NCBI GenBank assembly: GCA_002840975.1
Contig: PHDN01000018.1
Coordinates: 54,215-118,214, forward strand
From: Bacteroidetes bacterium HGW-Bacteroidetes-16
GTDB taxonomy: Bacteria; Bacteroidota; Bacteroidia; Bacteroidales; F082
DNA: 64,000 nt
Direction: 5' to 3'
Made by a program: the position numbers and the translations under genes. This document shows, piece after piece, positions 34,732-43,433 of the stretch. The notes beneath the pieces were generated by a model, which saw only the letters and a program-made list of their open reading frames with translations, was not told the DNA's origin and made no database searches. Every line of letters starts with the position of its first letter. The stretch's first letter is position 1.

Positions 34732-34892
34732 CATACAAAACGCTATTATATTAAATAGAGAAATAAAAACTAACACGAATATCATTGTAAATGAAGCGAT
34801 TTCATTAAAGTGAAAGCACGCATTGCAAATGCGCGCTAGTGCAGGGCAGCCACAACCATTACAACAGTAACCCCAGCAGCAGTATTTGATCA

Positions 34893-35263
34893 CTATCGAA
34901 TAAACCTTAAGGATGCTAATACTAAAAATATTGATCCTAGAAATATAATAATAGCAATAAAAATGTTTAGAATTATCATAGTTCTACTCAATTTATCAGC
35001 TATTTGAATAATCTCCCTACCATGGTTTCTTAATGTTAGGCTCAACCAACGAATAACTAGTATCATTGTAATACCCACTAAAAATCCAATAGAAATTACA
35101 TTGAACCTAATTAATAAAAAAAAATGTATTTGTTAATCGCTAGAAGAACAGCAATAACAATAAATGATACTGGTGTTGCCATAAAAAAAAGTGTTGCAAG
35201 TAACCTTCTTCCTTTTGCATTTTTTAACATTGTATAAAATACAACAAATATATGAGCTATCAT
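34893..35263 (-). pseudogene. Frameshifted small membrane protein
   Basis: On the minus strand an ATG at 35261-35263 opens M-I-A-H-I-F-V-V-F-Y, which runs through a hydrophobic region to a tract of nine T (35116-35124). There the frame ends in a stop, while the neighbouring frame continues F-L-L-I-R-F-N-V-I-S to the stop at 34893. Joined by a one-base insertion in the T tract, the two halves give about 123 residues with three or four membrane segments (for example T-M-I-I-L-N-I-F-I-A-I-I-I-F-L near the end). I do not recognise the family. Either the gene is broken, the tract is phase variable, or the assembly has a homopolymer error. Confidence 0.55.
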
Positions 35264-35292
35264 AGTACTATTTATTAATAAAGGAAATCACG

Positions 35293-35331
35293 ACCCCCAA
35301 ACGAAGCGCCAACACCATGTGTTGTAGGGGT
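35293..35331. repeat. Palindromic element
   Basis: CAACAC (35310-35315) and GTGTTG (35319-35324) form a perfect hairpin, with outer ACCCC and GGGGT arms (about 35293-35297 and 35327-35331). No T-tract. It resembles the other GC-rich extragenic palindromes in this stretch. Confidence 0.5.
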
Positions 35332-35435
35332 AACAAATATATCTAAATAGTTGGTTTTAGGTCAAATTTAAATCAGATTTCCGGTATTGAATTTTCGTTA
35401 CCGCTGCGCTCAAACCAAGACGAGTGATGGGATTA

Positions 35436-35525
35436 ACATGGGTGCGATTTGATTAAGTATTTGCAAAAGTAACTTTTTAGAATTTTTATTTATACCTTTG
35501 GGAGATCATTCATAAAAACAAAATT
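35436..35525. repeat. Second copy of the divergent gldA promoter region
   Basis: Bases 35436-35486 match 31267-31317 in 49 of 51 positions, and the rest to the ATG is similar, with the same total length (90 bases). It keeps both -7 elements: leftward TACTTTTG (35464-35471, minus strand) and rightward TACCTTTG (35493-35500). The rightward one serves the T9SS gene at 35526; the leftward one now has no gene close by. Confidence 0.85.
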
Positions 35526-36857
35526 ATGAAATCAAAACTACTTATTCTTCAGCTTCTTATATTGCCATTGCTTTCATTTTCACAAAGCTATTATGAAAAA
35601 ACAGTTGATTTTGGGCAATTCGATCACCCAACCGCAGTGGTAACCGATGATGCAGGCAATGTATTTGTCTGTGGCTGGTTTGAGGATGAAAACCTCGAAA
35701 ATCAGCACGCTTTTGCATTTAAAGTGGATGCAAACGGCCAGGAAATCTGGCGAAATGTTATAAGTGATTCTTCCAAATTTTACAACCTGTGTATCATGGC
35801 CAGTGGTGAAATTGCGCTGGCAGGAGCGATAGCACAGCATTGCTTTCTTCAGGTAGTAAATGCAGAAACAGGGACGGAGTCCTGGTCCTATGAAGAGGAT
35901 GCAACGGACGGGTTTTGGTTTGGAACGGTAAACGAAATGCCAGCAGGTGCTTTGAGCGAATTGGTTGCTGCAAAAACAAAGGATGGAACGCATACCCCTG
36001 TTATATATAATATATCCAGCAGATTCGGAACGGTAAAAGAGATAACTTCATGGGAACATGAATTGGTTAACGCGATCGGACAATCGTTTATGCAGTCGTA
36101 TGATTATATGTGGTTTGGAGTGAATGATGTAGCATTTGCCTACGATAATTATAATAATTTCAGAATACTCTGGTCGTTTGGTGCCAGCTATAATGCGGGG
36201 ATGGATCGATATACGCCTGATGCATGGTTTCTCACAAGAACCTTTGTTGGTGATTCTGGCGTAAGTTCCATTGGTCTGTTGTCGACAGACTTTATAAATG
36301 GTGGAATTGTCGGCAATATGATTGATTTAGACTATCCCGGTACCATGGTTTTGGGTTCCGGGAGCCTTGGTTTTGAGAAAATTATGATAACGGGCTCCAT
36401 TCACGGAGATTTGGCACTCTGGTTGGTAGGTACCGACCTCAATTTGCAAAATGAAATCACCTATCCCAATGAAAATGAACGGACAGGAGTTGATGTGGTT
36501 GGGCTTGTTTCAAACGACCTCTTAATGATGGGTTATGAGAACAGTCTTGATGGCAGTTCCTCCGATGTGTTTTTGATGAAACGCGATGCCAATGGAGGTG
36601 TGGTTTCTACCAATGAAATTATTGCCGATGAAAGAGTGCAGATTTATCCAAACCCGGCTACTGACAGGGTCTTTATAAAAAATGCCTATAACCTGAAAGT
36701 AGAAGTAGATATTATTAACAGTGTAGGTCAATTAGTCAAGAAGATTAATATTTCCAATCAATATGTTTCTGTTGAGGACTTACCAACAGGGTATTATTTA
36801 GCTGTTATAAAAATTGATGGAGTTAAAGTTGAACAGGAAAAGCTGATCGTACAATAA
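35526..36857 (+). CDS. T9SS cargo protein, beta-propeller-like
   Basis: A signal peptide (about 1-20, M-K-S-K-L-L-I-L then hydrophobic to L-L-S-F-S-Q) precedes a body of about 350 residues with a first repeat typical of SBBP/PQQ-like blades (A-V-V-T-D-D-A-G-N-V-F-V-C-G-W-F, then D-A-N-G-Q-E-I-W). Later blades are less clear. The C-terminus (about 370-443, I-Y-P-N-P-A-T-D to Q-E-K-L-I-V-Q) is a type A T9SS sorting domain. No catalytic motif is visible. Expression probably starts at the TACCTTTG element of the duplicated promoter, giving a leader of about 20 bases. Confidence 0.85.
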   Translation: MKSKLLILQLLILPLLSFSQSYYEKTVDFGQFDHPTAVVTDDAGNVFVCGWFEDENLENQHAFAFKVDANGQEIWRNVISDSSKFYNLCIMASGEIALAGAIAQHCFLQVVNAETGTESWSYEEDATDGFWFGTVNEMPAGALSELVAAKTKDGTHTPVIYNISSRFGTVKEITSWEHELVNAIGQSFMQSYDYMWFGVNDVAFAYDNYNNFRILWSFGASYNAGMDRYTPDAWFLTRTFVGDSGVSSIGLLSTDFINGGIVGNMIDLDYPGTMVLGSGSLGFEKIMITGSIHGDLALWLVGTDLNLQNEITYPNENERTGVDVVGLVSNDLLMMGYENSLDGSSSDVFLMKRDANGGVVSTNEIIADERVQIYPNPATDRVFIKNAYNLKVEVDIINSVGQLVKKINISNQYVSVEDLPTGYYLAVIKIDGVKVEQEKLIVQ

Positions 36858-36893
36858 GTAATTCTAAATAATTGTAATTCATTCATCATTATC

Positions 36894-36928
36894 TGGCGCA
36901 CGTTTTGTCAACGCGTGCTCTTGCCAAT
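36894..36928 (+). repeat. Dispersed GC-rich repeat, copy 3
   Basis: TGGCGCACGTTTTGTCAACG and the following bases to GCCAAT match copy 4 at 38828-38862 closely and copies 1-2 more loosely. It opens the duplicated block described next. Confidence 0.75.
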
Positions 36929-37091
36929 GTCCCCACTCATTGTGATAGCTTCAAAGAAAAGTAAAGTGATAGCAATACCAACCCTTTCCCAACTATCAAC
37001 AGCCTGGCAAATCTCAACAGCAGGTTTTTTGTCCGATGGCATGAAAAAATACGGTGGCTTTCTTGTTGGGTCCTTCAACTTTACCTTGAAT
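36929..37091 (-). pseudogene. Decayed second copy of the pcrA 3' end
   Basis: This stretch is a degenerate duplicate of the last 120 bases of the helicase gene at 38915 and its downstream flank. About 80 bases centred on 37040 match roughly 85 percent; the minus strand still encodes H-A-I/V-G-Q-K-N-L-L-L-R-F-A. A T-tract is one base shorter than in the intact gene (frameshift) and the stop codon position is changed, so it is not expressed as protein. Together with the intact copy it flanks lemA-htpX in direct orientation. Confidence 0.8.
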
Positions 37092-37186
37092 CAAAAGTGT
37101 TTTCGTGTTTATGGAAAATGGATTATGAAATAATTGCATTAGTTTTGTTACTCAGGTTTAAAATTTTCAACATTTTTTTCAGTATC

Positions 37187-37217
37187 ATTGTTATTATTTT
37201 TCTCTTTGATACCTTTG
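37187..37217 (+). promoter_or_regulatory. Promoter of lemA-htpX
   Basis: ATTG (37187-37190) and TACCTTTG (37210-37217) are 19 bases apart, a good Bacteroidetes promoter. Transcription would start near 37223, about 48 bases before lemA. Confidence 0.75.
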
Positions 37218-37270
37218 GAGAAATCTTTATGTTTACACCCTCATTGATAAGTAATTTAAAATAAGACACC

Positions 37271-37834
37271 ATGGTACCTTTCCTTGTTATTCTCGCCATC
37301 GTTATCGTTTTCATCCTCTTTTTCATCGCAATTTATAACCGGCTTGTTCGGTTGCGAAACAACCGTGAACAGGCCTTTGCCGATATTGATGTACAACTTA
37401 AACAACGTCATGATCTCATCCCACAGTTGGTCAATTCGGTAAAGGGATATATGCAGCATGAAAAAAGTGTGTTGACAGAGATTACTGATGCACGATCTCA
37501 TGCCATGAAAGCATCTTCCATTGATGAGAAGATCGCTGCAGAAAACCGCCTGACCACTGCTTTGCAAGGGTTTAATATTGCTGTGGAGGCCTACCCTGAT
37601 CTGAAAGCCAACCAAAACTTTTTGAACCTTCAGGAGGAGATCTCGGATATTGAAAACAAACTCGCTGCTTCACGACGTTTCTTTAACTCCGCTACCAAGG
37701 AGTTGAACAATGCCGTGGAAGTATTCCCGGCCAACATGGTTGCCGGGATGTTCGGATTCAAACGTGAAACGATGTTCGACCTGGGAAGTCAACAACGTGT
37801 GAATCTTAACGAAGCACCGGAGATTAATTTTTAG
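37271..37834 (+). CDS. lemA: LemA family protein
   Basis: LemA proteins are membrane-anchored, helical-bundle proteins of uncertain function. The 187-residue protein has one N-terminal membrane segment (about 4-22) followed by Y-N-R-L-V-R-L-R-N-N-R-E-Q-A-F-A-D-I-D-V-Q-style family core: the N-x-x-x-x-A-F-A-D-I-D, Q-R-H-D-L-I-P-Q-L-V and Y-P-D-L-K-A-N motifs are all present, ending with V-E-V-F-P-A-N. It is paired with an M48 protease gene 30 bases downstream, a frequent pairing that suggests a joint role at the membrane. Confidence 0.95.
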   Translation: MVPFLVILAIVIVFILFFIAIYNRLVRLRNNREQAFADIDVQLKQRHDLIPQLVNSVKGYMQHEKSVLTEITDARSHAMKASSIDEKIAAENRLTTALQGFNIAVEAYPDLKANQNFLNLQEEISDIENKLAASRRFFNSATKELNNAVEVFPANMVAGMFGFKRETMFDLGSQQRVNLNEAPEINF

Positions 37835-37864
37835 TTTGATAATACACCAAAATTTCTGCCCAAG

Positions 37865-38785
37865 ATGAAATATGTCGGTTTGCAATCGCAGATATGGAGC
37901 AATAATATCAAGTCTACTCTACTGCTGATTTTATTTCCTTTAGTCTTTTTTATACTGGCATGGATCTTCTTCTACCTGATCTCTGACGCTGAAAACAGAA
38001 CTGTTCCCAATACCTTCTCTCAATTTCTGGTTGCCTTACCCTGTATTACCCTGGTTGTCACTCTTTGGTTTATCATCGCCTATTTCTCACATTCGGCGAT
38101 GATCAACCGGGCGACAGGTTCAAAGCCCCTGGAGAGAAAAGAAAACAAAAGAGTATATAATATCGTCGAAAACCTTTGTATTGTTGCAGGCATGACCATG
38201 CCACAAATCAATGTGATTGAGGACGATTCGCTAAATGCTTTTGCAAGTGGGATTAACGAAAAAAACTTTTCAGTGTCTTTATCGCGAGGGATCATCGACA
38301 AACTAAATGACGAGGAACTTGAAGCTGTGGTTGCTCATGAATTAACGCACATTCGAAACAGAGATGTACGGTTACTCATCATTTCCATCGTTTTTGTAGG
38401 CATTTTTTCTTTTATCTCAGAAACCATGATGCGTTCCTTAAGGTTCGGACGTGGCAGCGGTGGCAAGAAAAGCGGTCAGGCACAGATACTGATCATGGTG
38501 TTGGCATTAATTGGTTTGCTACTGGCTACTGTGTTTCGGTTTGCTTTATCTCGCAAACGGGAATACCTTGCCGATGCAGGTTCCTCGGAACTAACCAAAA
38601 ACCCCCTTGCACTGGCTTCGGCGCTTGAAAAAGTTTCACAGGACGCCACCATTGAAGCGGTTAAAAGAAAGGATGTAGCACAGATGTTCATTGAAAACCC
38701 TCAACTCGATAAAGAGAGCTCATTTTCACTTTTTGCCACTCATCCACCTATTGAGAAAAGAATTCAGCTATTACGACAGTTCTGA
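37865..38785 (+). CDS. htpX: M48 family membrane metalloprotease (HtpX-like)
   Basis: This is a zinc endopeptidase of the inner membrane, related to HtpX/Ste24, which in E. coli helps degrade damaged membrane proteins. The 306-residue protein has two N-terminal membrane segments (about 18-40 and 55-75), the zinc motif H158-E-L-T-H162, another hydrophobic pair (about 169-185 and 207-225) and the third ligand Glu233 in R-E-Y-L-A-D-A. The H-P-P-I-E-K-R end motif is also typical. It is co-transcribed with lemA. No terminator is seen before the convergent helicase gene. Confidence 0.95.
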   Translation: MKYVGLQSQIWSNNIKSTLLLILFPLVFFILAWIFFYLISDAENRTVPNTFSQFLVALPCITLVVTLWFIIAYFSHSAMINRATGSKPLERKENKRVYNIVENLCIVAGMTMPQINVIEDDSLNAFASGINEKNFSVSLSRGIIDKLNDEELEAVVAHELTHIRNRDVRLLIISIVFVGIFSFISETMMRSLRFGRGSGGKKSGQAQILIMVLALIGLLLATVFRFALSRKREYLADAGSSELTKNPLALASALEKVSQDATIEAVKRKDVAQMFIENPQLDKESSFSLFATHPPIEKRIQLLRQF

Positions 38786-38827
38786 GTCTGTAGCATGAAT
38801 TCATGTTGCTTAAGCATTCTCTGATCC

Positions 38828-38862
38828 TGGCCTGCGTTTTGTCAACGCGTGCCCTTAGCAAT
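38828..38862 (+). repeat. Dispersed GC-rich repeat, copy 4
   Basis: TGGCCTGCGTTTTGTCAACG and the following bases to TAGCAAT, closest to copy 3. It lies just downstream of the intact pcrA stop codon and is part of the larger duplicated block. Confidence 0.75.
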
Positions 38863-38914
38863 ATTCTCACTCATTGTATATAGTTTTAAAGAGAATGCAA
38901 TGCTTTAACAATAC

Positions 38915-41200
38915 TTACCCATTTCCAACCACCACCAGCTTGGCAAATCTCAACAGCAGGTTTTTTTGTCCCACGGCATGAAAAAATACGGTGGCTTTCT
39001 TATTGGGCCCTTCACCTTCAATGGAAATCACCTTGCCCAGTCCAAAACTCACATGTTCCACTTCCATACCTACCTGGATATTGCCATCCGTTGGCTGGTT
39101 AGCCGATGGGGCAGAAGGTATATTTTCTGCCCTGTGCATGGGTTTTAAAGGACGTTTTGTAAAACTGGTATTAAACGAATCCGAAAAATTTCTTTTCACC
39201 GCCTGTTTATTTAAACCCGATTCTTTGGGTTTGTTATAAAGTTCGGCATTAATTTCCTCTAAAAAGCGACTGGGTTCGGTAAATGTAAAATTACCCCAGC
39301 GGTAACGACTTTCGGCATAACTAAGCGTTAAATGACTCATGGCCCTGGTGATGGCCACATAAAATAATCGCCGTTCTTCTTCCAGTTCTGAACGCGTGCT
39401 GATGGACTGGATGGATGGAAACAGATTTTCTTCAAGCCCCACCACAATCACATGTGGAAATTCCAGTCCTTTTGAAGCATGGATGGTCATCAAAGTGACT
39501 TTGTCTTTGTCTTCATCTGAATCGGTATCGGCATCGGTAAGCAACGCCACATCCTGCATAAATTCGCCCAGCGATTTTTTAATGGACAGATCTCCTTCAT
39601 TGGTCTCCACTGCTTTCTCGGTAAACTCCTTAATTCCGTTAAGCAATTCCTCAATATTTTCAACCCGGCTGATTCCTTCAGGGGTTTCTTCGTCCTTGTG
39701 CATCTTCACCAGGCCCGAAGTTGTTGCAATATAACTGGCTATCTCATAAGCATCTTTGGACTTGTTCAGGGCCATGAAACTCTTAATCATGGTGATAAAA
39801 TCGCTAATCTTCCGGGCAGTTCCGCTATTGAGTGCCAGTCCAAATAAATTTGGGTTCTGTGCCACCTGCCAGAGGCTGAGTTCATTCTCGTCACCGGCCA
39901 CCATCATTTTTTCGAGGGTAGTTTTGCCGATTCCCCGGGCCGGAACATTAATAATCCGGTGAAAAGCTTCATCATCGTTGTTGTTGATCACCAATCGAAA
40001 ATACGACAACAGGTCCTTTATTTCTTGTCGGTTGTAAAACGACAAACCTCCATAGATTCGATAAGGGATGTTTTTCTTCCGCAAGCCTTCCTCTATGGAT
40101 CTAGACTGGGCATTGGTTCGGTATAAAATGGCAAACGCGTTGTTTGGCAGCTGATTGTTCATTTTTTGATCAAAAATGGCTGCGGCCACCAGATTGCCTT
40201 CTTCGTTGTCACTGGAAGCTTTGATTAAATCGATTCGGGTTCCGGCACCTTTATCGGTCCAGACAGTTTTTTTTATCTGTTCCTTATTAAATGTGATCAC
40301 CTGATTGGCTGCCTGCACGATGGTGTTTGTCGACCGATAGTTTTGTTCCAGTTTGAAGAGTTTGATATCGGGATAATCCTTTTTCAGGTTCAACATGTTG
40401 CTGATATTGGCTCCACGAAAGGCATAAATGCTTTGAGCATCATCGCCAACCACACAGATGTTCTCGGTGTTGGCGGCCAATCGTTTGATGATCAGATATT
40501 GTGCGTAGTTGGTGTCCTGGTACTCATCTACCATGATGTACTGGAATTTTTGCTGATACTTGTAAAGTATTTCCGGGAAACCGGCAAACAGCAGGTATGT
40601 GTTAAACAGCAAATCGTCAAAATCCATGGCATCGGCTTTTTTCAGTCTGGCCTGATATGCACGGTAAATATCCTTAATCATGGGTTTCCCGGAAGCCTCG
40701 TCAACAGTTTGAACATCGGGATTGTTGGCATATTGGTCGGCATTCATCAGCGACGATTTTGCCATGGAGATTCTGCCGGCCACAAAGGATTGGGCATACA
40801 CCTTGCTGTCGAGTTGCATATCGCTGACAATCTGTCGGATAAGTCGTTTACTGTCGGTGCTGTCGTAAATGGAATAATTGGATGGATAGCCCAGTAAATG
40901 ACCATCAATGCGCAAAATCTTCGAAAAGATGGAGTGAAAGGTTCCCATCCACACATTTCTGCCTTCGCCATCACCTACTAGTTTAAGCACCCTTTCCTTC
41001 ATTTCACGGGCGGCCTTGTTGGTAAAGGTCAGTGCCAGAATATTAAAGGCATCCACCCCTTTGGAGAGCAAATAGGCTATTCGGTAAGTAAGTACACGTG
41101 TTTTTCCCGATCCGGCACCGGCGATGACCATCACAGGGCCCTCGGCCTGCACTACAGCGTCATATTGTTCTTTATTGAGTTGATCTAAAAAGTTGCTCAC
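38915..41200 (-). CDS. pcrA: UvrD/PcrA-type DNA helicase
   Basis: This superfamily 1A 3'-to-5' helicase acts in repair and in clearing replication forks. Motif I is A-G-A-G-S-G-K-T, then T-F-T-N-K-A-A-R-E-M (Ia), V-D-E-Y-Q-D-T (II), G-D-D-A-Q-S-I-Y-A-F-R-G (III) and V-A-I-T-R-A (VI). The C-terminus ends in a Tudor-like region (V-G-M-E-V-E-H-V-S-F-G-L-G-K-V), as in PcrA. I chose GTG at 41200 (S-N-F-L-D-Q-L-N-K-E-Q): the frame is open to an ATG at 41245, but a perfect -7 element lies between. The full protein is about 761 residues. Its 3' end is duplicated at 36929. Confidence 0.95.
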   Translation of the reverse strand: MSNFLDQLNKEQYDAVVQAEGPVMVIAGAGSGKTRVLTYRIAYLLSKGVDAFNILALTFTNKAAREMKERVLKLVGDGEGRNVWMGTFHSIFSKILRIDGHLLGYPSNYSIYDSTDSKRLIRQIVSDMQLDSKVYAQSFVAGRISMAKSSLMNADQYANNPDVQTVDEASGKPMIKDIYRAYQARLKKADAMDFDDLLFNTYLLFAGFPEILYKYQQKFQYIMVDEYQDTNYAQYLIIKRLAANTENICVVGDDAQSIYAFRGANISNMLNLKKDYPDIKLFKLEQNYRSTNTIVQAANQVITFNKEQIKKTVWTDKGAGTRIDLIKASSDNEEGNLVAAAIFDQKMNNQLPNNAFAILYRTNAQSRSIEEGLRKKNIPYRIYGGLSFYNRQEIKDLLSYFRLVINNNDDEAFHRIINVPARGIGKTTLEKMMVAGDENELSLWQVAQNPNLFGLALNSGTARKISDFITMIKSFMALNKSKDAYEIASYIATTSGLVKMHKDEETPEGISRVENIEELLNGIKEFTEKAVETNEGDLSIKKSLGEFMQDVALLTDADTDSDEDKDKVTLMTIHASKGLEFPHVIVVGLEENLFPSIQSISTRSELEEERRLFYVAITRAMSHLTLSYAESRYRWGNFTFTEPSRFLEEINAELYNKPKESGLNKQAVKRNFSDSFNTSFTKRPLKPMHRAENIPSAPSANQPTDGNIQVGMEVEHVSFGLGKVISIEGEGPNKKATVFFHAVGQKNLLLRFAKLVVVGNG

Positions 41201-41218
41201 AGTTTTTTCTTTGACGTG

Positions 41219-41226
41219 CAAAAGTA
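41219..41226 (-). promoter_or_regulatory. -7 element of the helicase gene
   Basis: The minus strand reads TACTTTTG followed by CACG. Transcription would start about 13 bases before the GTG at 41200, which decides against the upstream ATG. Confidence 0.7.
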
Positions 41227-41279
41227 CATTTTTCGGTCGAGGCATTGGAATAAGATACTACGCTCAAGTTAAAATTCGC

Positions 41280-41287
41280 TACTTTTG
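41280..41287 (+). promoter_or_regulatory. -7 element of the glycosyltransferase gene
   Basis: TACTTTTG, a perfect -7 element, 15 bases before the ATG at 41302. It is divergent from the helicase promoter 53 bases away. Confidence 0.65.
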
Positions 41288-41301
41288 ATGCCCTCAAATC
41301 T

Positions 41302-43236
41302 ATGGTGTACAAGGAAAATAGAATTTTAATTTTTTTACTGCTGATTCTTTCGACAGCGGCCATTTTGCGCTTTTGGGCTTTTTTGGATATTCCTTTTATG
41401 CACGATGAGCTCAGCGCCATGAGCAGACTCCAGTTTCATAGCTTTTCGGATATGATCAGGTATGGAGTGGTTTTAAACGATACCCATCCTGCCGGAATAC
41501 AAGTGTTTTTATTCTATTGGGTACAATTGGGCGGTGAATCTGAATGGTGGGTAAAACTTCCTTTTTTGCTCAGTGGAGTAGCCTCCGTTAACCTGATATT
41601 CCTGATTGGGCGGATCTGGTTTGACGAAATCACCGGGTTGCTTACGGCTTCCTATATGGCTACGCTTCAGTTTTTCATTATGTACAGCCAGATTGCACGG
41701 CCCTATTCAAGCGGTTTGTTTTTAACTCTGCTGATGGTTTATTTTTGGAGTAAATATTTTTTCGGGCAACCCAAAAACCGCTACCTTATATTATATGTGT
41801 TGTTTAGTGCCATGTCGGCCTACAACCATCATTTTAGTTTGTTGTTTGCCGGTTTGGTCGGGATTTCAGGATTGTTATTTATCAAAAAGAATCAATTATT
41901 AAAATATTTCCTGGCCGGACTGGGTATTTTCGTTCTATACATTCCTCATCTGTCAGTTTTCTTTCATCAGCTCGAACAAGGTGGTATCGGTGGAGTAGGA
42001 GGATGGTTGTCGGTACCAACACCTCAATTTATCTCCAATTTTTTTAGTTGGGTAATGCATTTTTCATGGGTTGCAGCAGGATTGTTGCTGGTAGTGGTTT
42101 TCTTTATTTTGCTGAAATCAGGCAAGCTGAACCTGGTAGCACTTCCATGGCATAAACGCGCTTTGTTGTTGTTCTGGTTTGTTGTCCCGTTTGCGAGTGG
42201 GTATTTCTATTCCACACTGGTGAACCCAATCCTGCAATTTTCGTTGTTGATTTTTAGCACACCTTATTTAATACTGTTTGTGTTTAGCTGGCATAAAACC
42301 TTAAAAACAAAGCAACTGGCTGTTGTCCTCCTGTTGGTAATTTCGGTCAACAGCCTGACATTGATTTTTGGACGTCATTACTACAGGGACTTTTATTCGC
42401 AACCTTATGAGGATTTGTTCAAAACGGCCCTGGTGGATCAGGGCAACCGTGAGGTGTTTATCATCGACGATTGCATCCCTTACATTCATGGGTACTATTT
42501 TAGAAAGTTTGGCAGGGAGTTGCCCTATTATACCAAGCGAAACAGGGAATTTTACTGGGATGATTTTAATAAAATGCTCAGTAGGATTAAGCAGCCGGTT
42601 GTGGTGGTGGAGGCGCTTACGGGAGAGGAACTACAGCTGGTGCGCTCCTATTTTCCATATGAGTTGGATTACCGGCACGGATTTACCCATGAAATATATG
42701 TATTAAGCAAAGATCCGGCTGATCGGGATTCGGAAAATTCAAAAACACTGGTGTTGTTCAATCAGGATACCCTTATTGGAACGATACGGATAAAACCGGA
42801 ACTGGTGGTATTTGATTCAGTTCTGCAACGCAAACAACTGATAATGACTGCCGATCAGGAATGGGGATTTTCTACGTCTCTTGTTTTAGACAGTATATCC
42901 AAAAGTGGTTATATCAGGTTGGAAGCCAGTTTGGGAGTAACACCTTTGGATAGTCTGGGTTCTGCCTTGCTTACCGGATATGTTACACGAGGGGAAAAAG
43001 TGGTTTACTGGTCGGCTTCTCCATTTCGGCGGTTTGAATTCGATAAACATCAACCAACCACCGTTTTTCTGACTATTGATATGCAAAGTGCCCTGCACAA
43101 CCACCTCGACACGGACGATGTGAAGATTCACTTTAAAGTCTGGAATAATAAAAAGGAAGGGAGCTATATTATTGATTGTATGAAGATTAACCTTCATAAA
43201 GGCAATCCGGAAAGATATAGTTTATATTACAGGTAA
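41302..43236 (+). CDS. GT39-like (ArnT/PMT fold) membrane glycosyltransferase
   Basis: The 644-residue protein has about ten to twelve membrane segments in the first 380 residues and a soluble C-terminal region. The first loop carries M-H-D-E-L-S (Asp35-Glu36), the acidic pair that in GT-C enzymes binds the polyprenyl-phosphate sugar, followed by N-D-T-H-P-A-G, typical of this group. Such enzymes use lipid-linked sugars to modify proteins or glycans outside the membrane. The C-terminal part (about 470-644) is beta-rich and unrecognised. It stands alone, so donor and target cannot be inferred. Class is fairly sure; specificity is unknown. Confidence 0.82.
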   Translation: MVYKENRILIFLLLILSTAAILRFWAFLDIPFMHDELSAMSRLQFHSFSDMIRYGVVLNDTHPAGIQVFLFYWVQLGGESEWWVKLPFLLSGVASVNLIFLIGRIWFDEITGLLTASYMATLQFFIMYSQIARPYSSGLFLTLLMVYFWSKYFFGQPKNRYLILYVLFSAMSAYNHHFSLLFAGLVGISGLLFIKKNQLLKYFLAGLGIFVLYIPHLSVFFHQLEQGGIGGVGGWLSVPTPQFISNFFSWVMHFSWVAAGLLLVVVFFILLKSGKLNLVALPWHKRALLLFWFVVPFASGYFYSTLVNPILQFSLLIFSTPYLILFVFSWHKTLKTKQLAVVLLLVISVNSLTLIFGRHYYRDFYSQPYEDLFKTALVDQGNREVFIIDDCIPYIHGYYFRKFGRELPYYTKRNREFYWDDFNKMLSRIKQPVVVVEALTGEELQLVRSYFPYELDYRHGFTHEIYVLSKDPADRDSENSKTLVLFNQDTLIGTIRIKPELVVFDSVLQRKQLIMTADQEWGFSTSLVLDSISKSGYIRLEASLGVTPLDSLGSALLTGYVTRGEKVVYWSASPFRRFEFDKHQPTTVFLTIDMQSALHNHLDTDDVKIHFKVWNNKKEGSYIIDCMKINLHKGNPERYSLYYR

Positions 43237-43352
43237 ACTGATAAAACCGCACAGTTATTATAAATTTTAGTCAGTATTATCAAAATAAGCATCTGAAATC
43301 CAAGAAAATAAGCAGGTATTTAATTATTTATTAAAAATAGTTTGTTGAAAAA

Positions 43353-43383
43353 GTTGCAAAGAATAAAAATACGATTACCTTTG
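43353..43383 (+). promoter_or_regulatory. Upstream promoter of the str operon (P1)
   Basis: GTTG (43353-43356) and TACCTTTG (43376-43383) are 19 bases apart. The sequence around it (AAGTTGCAAAG, then TTACCTTTGCAGCCCG) closely matches rrn promoter P2 at 63401-63437. Transcripts from here carry a leader of about 260 bases that includes the structure at 43434-43543. Confidence 0.75.
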
Positions 43384-43433
43384 CAGCCCGTTTCAGATAT
43401 GAGAAAAAAGTAACTGAAACAGATATAGTTAAA

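Noticed and set aside
36915..37133. Plus-strand open frame of 72 codons
   Set aside because: It is antisense to the decayed pcrA 3' copy and starts inside the dispersed repeat; no protein features.
41200..41245. Longer helicase start at 41245
   Set aside because: A perfect -7 promoter element lies downstream of it, and the GTG at 41200 gives the family-like N-terminus.
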